This document shows, one piece after another, positions 59,307 through 64,000 of a stretch of 64,000 nucleotides of DNA. The stretch spans positions 124,001 to 188,000 of the forward strand of contig NZ_FOXU01000003.1 of assembly GCF_900115805.1 (NCBI RefSeq), read 5' to 3'. This DNA is from Psychrobacillus psychrotolerans. GTDB taxonomy: Bacteria > Bacillota > Bacilli > Bacillales_A > Planococcaceae. Both the position numbers and the translations under genes were made by a program. Position 1 is the first letter of the stretch; every line of letters starts with the position of its first letter. The notes below the pieces were generated by a model that was not told the DNA's origin, ran no database searches, and worked only from the letters and a program-made list of their open reading frames with translations.

Positions 59307-59849
59307 ATGTTAGATATAATTATATTAATATTACTTGTCGGTGGTTTAATCACTGGCGCAAAACGAGGGTTAATCGTTCAACTAATCCACATGACTGGCT
59401 TTATCATTGCATTAGTAGTGGCTTATTCTTATTATAAACCACTTGCAGATAAATTTGTTTTATGGATTCCGTTTCCTGCTGTAACGGCTGGTGCTAAATT
59501 GACAATCGCCGTGGAGAGTTTAGATTTAGCACAAACTTTTTATCGGATTATTGCTTTTGCACTCATTTTTATCGTGGTGAAGTTCGCCTTGCAAATGATT
59601 GCATCTATGTTTGATTTTTTGAAGTATTTACCGATTTTAGGGTTTATAAGCAATATGGTGGGTGCAGTTTTAGGACTTATTGAATTTTATTTTATTATGT
59701 TTGTCTTATTGTATGTACTTGCTCTTTTACCAATCGATATGATTCAAAATTTAATATCAGGTTCAGTTTTAACTGGATGGATGTTAGAACACACGCCTAT
59801 CCTGTCGGAGATGGTTAAAAATTGGTGGTATATTTATATTGAAAAGTAA
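59307..59849 (+). CDS. cvpA: CvpA family membrane protein
   Basis: 180 residues, four TM segments (~2-20, 27-47, 66-90, 104-130). GGLITGAKRGLIVQLIHMTGF and LPILGFISNMVGAVLGLIEF are the CvpA hallmarks (the family is named for colicin V production in E. coli; the role in Bacillus is unknown). Stop codons of zapA and the start lie 4 bp apart, so the two are co-transcribed. A terminator overlaps the end. Confidence 0.9.
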   Translation: MLDIIILILLVGGLITGAKRGLIVQLIHMTGFIIALVVAYSYYKPLADKFVLWIPFPAVTAGAKLTIAVESLDLAQTFYRIIAFALIFIVVKFALQMIASMFDFLKYLPILGFISNMVGAVLGLIEFYFIMFVLLYVLALLPIDMIQNLISGSVLTGWMLEHTPILSEMVKNWWYIYIEK

Positions 59850-59876
59850 CTTCTCTCAATAGAGGGAAGTTTTTTT
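59848..59876 (+). terminator. Terminator of zapA-cvpA
   Basis: AACTTCTCTC / GAGGGAAGTT stem (one mismatch, 4-nt loop) and TTTTTT. The first bases belong to the cvpA stop codon. Confidence 0.82.
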
Positions 59877-59920
59877 GAAGTTAGCTATATTGGTTAATTG
59901 AGAAGAAAGAGGTGTTTTCG

Positions 59921-61624
59921 TTGGATAAGAAGACGATTATTAAAACATTAGAAAGAATAGCTTTATATATGGAATTGCAAGGTGAAAATCCTTTTAAAGT
60001 ATCTGCCTTTCGAAAGGCTGCACAGGTGTTGGAATTAGATGACCGAAGCCTTTCTGAAATGGATAATATCTCCTCCTTAAAAGGGATTGGAGCAGCAACA
60101 GGAGCTGTAATAGAGGATTTAATCACTAAAGGAGAATCTTCTTTGCTTGTAGAATTACAACAAACAGTTCCTAGTGGATTACTTCCGATGCTTAAAATAC
60201 CTGGACTTGGTGGTAAAAAAATTGCCAAGCTATACAAGGAATTACATATCGATTCCATTGATGCGTTAAAGCTTGCATGTGAAGAAGGTAAAGTCCAAAG
60301 TCTTCCTGGATTTGCTAAGAAGACTGAAGAAAAAATATTACTAGAAATAGTGAACCTTCAGTCTAAACCAGAAAGAACTGCTGTATGGCAAATTGAACCT
60401 ATCGTAGATCTTATCGAACACAAATTGGCTTCTATAGCTTTAATTGATAAGTTTTCTGTTGCCGGGTCTTATAGAAGAGTTAAAGAAGCGAGTAAGGACA
60501 TTGACTTTATCATCGCTACAAGTTCTCCTCAAGAAGTTAGAGAAGAATTGTTAAAAATACTTCCTGTACAGAAAATAATTGCAGCTGGAGATACGAAAGT
60601 TTCTGTCACGCTAGATGTAGAAGTCGAAATAGATGTCGATTTCCGACTAGTGGAACTAAAACAATTTGCTTCTGCATTAAATCATTTCACTGGCTCAAAG
60701 GACCATAATATAAAAATGCGTCAAATTGCTAAAGACCAAGGAAAGAAAATTAGTGAATATGGTGTGGAATTAGCGGATGGAAGTGTAGAGCATTTTGAAT
60801 CGGAAGAAGACTTTTATGCTTACTTTGATTTGCCTTTCATACCTCCAACAGTTCGAGAAGATGGATCGGAATTTTCCAAATTAGATCAGCTGCCTTCATT
60901 AGTGAAGTTAAATGATATAAAAGGCGATTTTCATATGCATAGCACTTGGTCGGACGGGGCTCATTCTATAGAAGAAATGGTTGAAGCTTGCCGAGTAAAA
61001 GGCTACTCACATATGGTGATTACTGATCACTCTAATTATCTCAAAGTTGCTAACGGACTTTCGAAGGAAAGATTATTAAACCAAATAGATATTATTCACT
61101 CTCTAAACGAAAAGTACACTGATATTGAAATATTTACGGGAACCGAAATGGACATACTACCAGATGGTTCACTCGATTTTGAAGATGATGTGCTTTCACA
61201 ACTAGATTTTGTTATAGCTTCTATCCATTCAAGTTTTAGCCAGCCGCAAGAAAAGATTATGGAAAGACTCTTAAATGCGTTGAAAAACCCATATGTACAC
61301 ATGATTGCCCATCCAACGGGAAGAATAATCGAACAAAGAGATGGTTATAATCCAGATGTTCCTACACTGATAAAATGGGCTAAGGAAAACGGTAAGATTT
61401 TAGAGTTAAATGCTAGTCCTTATCGTCTCGATTTGAATACGGAATACTTAAAGTTAGCCCAAGAAAAAGGCGTACCAATAGCGATAAACACAGATGCGCA
61501 TCATATCGATCAGCTAAAATATATGGATATTGGTGTACGTTATGCACAAAAAGCCTGGTTACACAAAGAAAATATAGTGAACACTTGGTCGTTGGAGAAG
61601 TTTAAAGAATATATACAGAAATAA
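59921..61624 (+). CDS. polX: DNA polymerase X with PHP exonuclease domain
   Basis: 567 residues from a TTG 8 bases after GAGG; the product starts MDKKTIIKTLERIALYM as in B. subtilis PolX. Helix-hairpin-helix domain (~1-130), nucleotidyltransferase pol X palm with GSYRR and the acid pairs KDIDFI and EIDVDF, then a PHP domain (~335-567; GDFHMHSTWSDG, ITDHSNY, TGTEMDIL, HPTGR, NTDAHH) giving 3'-5' exonuclease. Works in base-excision and gap repair. Next to mutS2 as in Bacillus. Confidence 0.95.
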   Translation: MDKKTIIKTLERIALYMELQGENPFKVSAFRKAAQVLELDDRSLSEMDNISSLKGIGAATGAVIEDLITKGESSLLVELQQTVPSGLLPMLKIPGLGGKKIAKLYKELHIDSIDALKLACEEGKVQSLPGFAKKTEEKILLEIVNLQSKPERTAVWQIEPIVDLIEHKLASIALIDKFSVAGSYRRVKEASKDIDFIIATSSPQEVREELLKILPVQKIIAAGDTKVSVTLDVEVEIDVDFRLVELKQFASALNHFTGSKDHNIKMRQIAKDQGKKISEYGVELADGSVEHFESEEDFYAYFDLPFIPPTVREDGSEFSKLDQLPSLVKLNDIKGDFHMHSTWSDGAHSIEEMVEACRVKGYSHMVITDHSNYLKVANGLSKERLLNQIDIIHSLNEKYTDIEIFTGTEMDILPDGSLDFEDDVLSQLDFVIASIHSSFSQPQEKIMERLLNALKNPYVHMIAHPTGRIIEQRDGYNPDVPTLIKWAKENGKILELNASPYRLDLNTEYLKLAQEKGVPIAINTDAHHIDQLKYMDIGVRYAQKAWLHKENIVNTWSLEKFKEYIQK

Positions 61625-61640
61625 TTAGGAGGTGACTCAG

Positions 61641-64000
61641 TTGATAGCTGAAAGAGCATTAAGGACATTAGAATATTTTAAAATTAGAGATGAAGTTTCC
61701 AATTATTGTACTTCATCTATTGGGAGAAGCCATATAGATAATCTAATTCCTTCCGTTGAGTTTACAGTAGTGAAAAAGTTGTTAGAGGAAATGGATGAAG
61801 GAATGACAATACTTCGGTTACGTGGCAATGTTCCAATGGGTGGGATGACAGATATTCGACCTCATGCTAAACGTGCCCAAATTGGGGGTATGCTTAGTCC
61901 AACAGAACTAATGGAGATCGCAAGTACTATTAGAGCTAGTAAAATCTTACGCCAATTTTTAGAAAATGTAGCGGAATCCGAAGATGTGAAGATCCCCCAC
62001 TTTATAGAGAAAAAAGAGGCTATTCCGATTTTAACAGCCCTTGAACATGAGATTAATGATTGTATTGATGAAAACGGCGCAGTGTTAGATAGCGCAAGTA
62101 GTACTTTGCGTTCTATTCGCCAACAATTACGCATTCAAGTAAGTCGTGTGCGTGAAAAGCTAGAAAGTTATACTAGAGGGGCAAATGCTGCGAAAATGTT
62201 ATCAGATTCGATTATTACTATCCGAAATGATCGATATGTGATTCCTGTAAAATCCGAGTATCGTAGTCATTACGGTGGAATTATCCATGACCAATCCTCT
62301 TCTGGACAAACATTGTTTGTGGAACCTTCAGCAGTAGTGCAAATAAATAATGATATCAGAAGTTTAAGAGTGAAAGAACAGGAAGAGATTAATCGTATCC
62401 TTATCAAATTGACAGCTGAAGTAGAAATAGTTGGTCATGATATTTTTGTATTAGTAAGTGTACTAGGAGAAATTGATGTTATTTTAGCTAAAGCAAAATA
62501 TGGTCAAGCCCAAAAATGTACGATGCCAATCATCAATAACGAGGGATATATTCGTTTAGTAAAGGCTAGACACCCACTTATTCCACTGGAAACAGCGGTG
62601 CCAAATACGATTGAATTCGGCAAAGACATTACCACTATTGTCATCACTGGGCCGAATACTGGGGGTAAAACAGTTACTCTGAAAACAGTTGGACTTTGTA
62701 CAATAATGGCGCAAAGTGGACTACCTATTCCTGCGTTGGATGGCTCAGAAGTGGCATTATTTGAATCGGTCTTTGCAGATATCGGAGATGAGCAATCTAT
62801 TGAACAAAGTTTAAGTACTTTTTCTTCTCATATGGTTAATATTGTGGATATTTTAAAAAAGTATGACGATAAATCATTAATCATATTTGATGAACTTGGA
62901 GCAGGAACCGATCCTCAAGAAGGTGCTGCACTTGCTATTTCTATATTGGATGCAGTACATGGGACCGGAGCTCGAGTAATGGCTACAACACATTATCCTG
63001 AACTAAAGGCTTATGGATACAATAGACCTGGCGTTGCTAATGCAAGCGTTGAGTTCGATATTGAAACGTTAAGTCCAACTTATAAACTGTTAATAGGAGT
63101 GCCTGGTAGAAGTAATGCTTTTGAAATTTCCGAGCGACTTGGGTTACCAGCATATATTATTAACCAAGCACAAACTTTTACAGGGACAGATCGTGGTGAA
63201 GTGAACTCTATGATTGCATCTCTGGAGAACAGTCGTCGACAAGCAGAAAAAGATGCAGAAGAAACGGAAGCCCACTTAGTAGAAGCACGTAAAGTTAAAG
63301 CGGATGTTGAACTGAGATTAGCAGAACTAGAACAGAGCAAAGAAAAACTAGAACAAAAAGCAAAAGATAAAGCGAAGAAAATTGTAGATGAAGCTAGACG
63401 AGAAGCAGAAGATATCATAAGTGAACTGCGGAAAATGCAGTCTAATACACATAACTTCGTTAAAGAGCATGAACTAATCGATGCTAAAAAGCGTTTAGAT
63501 GCTGCTTTACCAGATAATCCAGTATTGAAGAAGCAAAAGAAATTAAACGAAATGGCAAAAGAGTTGAAATCTGGAGATGAAGTGAAAGTATTGAGCTTCG
63601 GACAAAAAGGGACTCTACTTGAGAAATTGTCTAAGACAGAGTGGTCTGTTCAGATTGGTATGCTAAAAATGAAATTAGACGAATCTGACCTTGAGTTTGT
63701 AAAACCTGAAAAACAAAAGCAAACTGTCTCAGTGAATTCAATCCGTGGAAGAGACACTAATGTAAAATTAGAGTTAGATCTTCGAGGAGAACGCTATGAG
63801 GATGCCATCATGCGTACAGAAAAGTATTTAGACGATGCACTTCTTTCAAACTACCCAAGAATCTCTATTATTCATGGAAAAGGCACAGGTGTGTTAAGAC
63901 AAGCAATACAACAGTTTTTGAAAAACCATTCTCGCGTGAAAAGTTATCGTTTCGGTGAAGCTGGTGAAGGTGGGCATGGTGTAACGGTTGTTGAACTAAA
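61641..64000 (+). CDS. mutS2: Endonuclease MutS2 (3' end truncated by the window)
   Basis: Starts at TTG with AGGAGGTGA 5 bases upstream; 786 codons are read without a stop, so almost the whole protein is present. N-terminal RLRGNVPMGG and RPHAKRAQIGG, ATPase with Walker A GPNTGGKT (337-344) and Walker B LIIFDELGAGTDPQEG, a coiled coil (residues ~515-590, Glu/Lys-rich), and a C-terminal Smr domain (LDLRGERYEDA, IIHGKGTG). MutS2 suppresses recombination and, in some Firmicutes, splits collided ribosomes. The last few residues lie outside the window. Confidence 0.96.
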   Translation, partial: MIAERALRTLEYFKIRDEVSNYCTSSIGRSHIDNLIPSVEFTVVKKLLEEMDEGMTILRLRGNVPMGGMTDIRPHAKRAQIGGMLSPTELMEIASTIRASKILRQFLENVAESEDVKIPHFIEKKEAIPILTALEHEINDCIDENGAVLDSASSTLRSIRQQLRIQVSRVREKLESYTRGANAAKMLSDSIITIRNDRYVIPVKSEYRSHYGGIIHDQSSSGQTLFVEPSAVVQINNDIRSLRVKEQEEINRILIKLTAEVEIVGHDIFVLVSVLGEIDVILAKAKYGQAQKCTMPIINNEGYIRLVKARHPLIPLETAVPNTIEFGKDITTIVITGPNTGGKTVTLKTVGLCTIMAQSGLPIPALDGSEVALFESVFADIGDEQSIEQSLSTFSSHMVNIVDILKKYDDKSLIIFDELGAGTDPQEGAALAISILDAVHGTGARVMATTHYPELKAYGYNRPGVANASVEFDIETLSPTYKLLIGVPGRSNAFEISERLGLPAYIINQAQTFTGTDRGEVNSMIASLENSRRQAEKDAEETEAHLVEARKVKADVELRLAELEQSKEKLEQKAKDKAKKIVDEARREAEDIISELRKMQSNTHNFVKEHELIDAKKRLDAALPDNPVLKKQKKLNEMAKELKSGDEVKVLSFGQKGTLLEKLSKTEWSVQIGMLKMKLDESDLEFVKPEKQKQTVSVNSIRGRDTNVKLELDLRGERYEDAIMRTEKYLDDALLSNYPRISIIHGKGTGVLRQAIQQFLKNHSRVKSYRFGEAGEGGHGVTVVEL

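Overview
The window is an AT-rich, gene-dense stretch of a low-GC Gram-positive chromosome from an endospore-forming member of the Bacillales. The gene order dnaE - accDA - pfkA - pyk - fxsA - citZ - icd - mdh - phoPR - polA - mutM - coaE - gapB - speD - nrdR - dnaBI - thrS - infC-rpmI-rplT, then sspI - rRNA methylase - pheST - rnhC - zapA - cvpA - polX - mutS2, is the Bacillus-type backbone. An SspI spore protein, T-box leaders and TTG starts with strong Shine-Dalgarno sites fit. HflKC next to polA and a D-aspartate-ligase-like ATP-grasp enzyme point to the Planococcaceae side (Psychrobacillus, Lysinibacillus or Sporosarcina-like) rather than Bacillus subtilis. This placement is inference from gene content, not from a database match.

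Layout. 1-6.1 kb: end of dnaE, then a FadR-type regulator with its own palindromic operator, acetyl-CoA carboxylase accDA, phosphofructokinase and pyruvate kinase. 6.1-11.7 kb: small membrane proteins, then the TCA genes citZ, icd and mdh, with mdh cut off from icd by a terminator and a dispersed repeat. 12-15.5 kb: phoPR followed in the same operon by an ATP-grasp ligase. 15.6-21.9 kb: hflKC behind a sigma-W-type promoter, then polA-mutM-coaE. 22-27 kb: gluconeogenic gapB behind a CcpN-type operator, speD behind an unusually structured leader, nrdR, dnaB, dnaI. 27-31 kb: Thr T-box and thrS, L20-type leader and infC-rpmI-rplT, ysdA.

31-44.6 kb is the more variable part: a DUF4362 lipoprotein, a TPR protein, ysdB, a dimeric dUTPase, a DUF2207 membrane protein, the M42 peptidase ysdC, a resistance-type module (two-component system, ABC transporter with two permeases, erythromycin-esterase-family lipoprotein), then argF. 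44.9-47.8 kb, mostly on the minus strand: a BASS transporter with a GlcD-type oxidase, and sspI. 47.9-52.5 kb: rRNA methylase, Phe T-box, pheST. 52.6-58 kb: transporters and poorly characterised small genes. 58-64 kb: rnhC, zapA-cvpA, polX and mutS2, which runs off the end.

The most promising observations are: (1) a speD leader that can form a stem-loop whose C-run is complementary to the speD Shine-Dalgarno site, a candidate pseudoknot-type translational switch; (2) three sigma-W-type promoters (hflK, ysdB, DUF2207 gene) hinting at an envelope-stress regulon; (3) a peptidoglycan-type D-amino-acid ligase co-transcribed with phoPR whose PhoR has lost most of its extracellular sensor; (4) a TCS-ABC-Ere module; and (5) several dispersed intergenic repeats, including one lying between the Thr T-box terminator and thrS.
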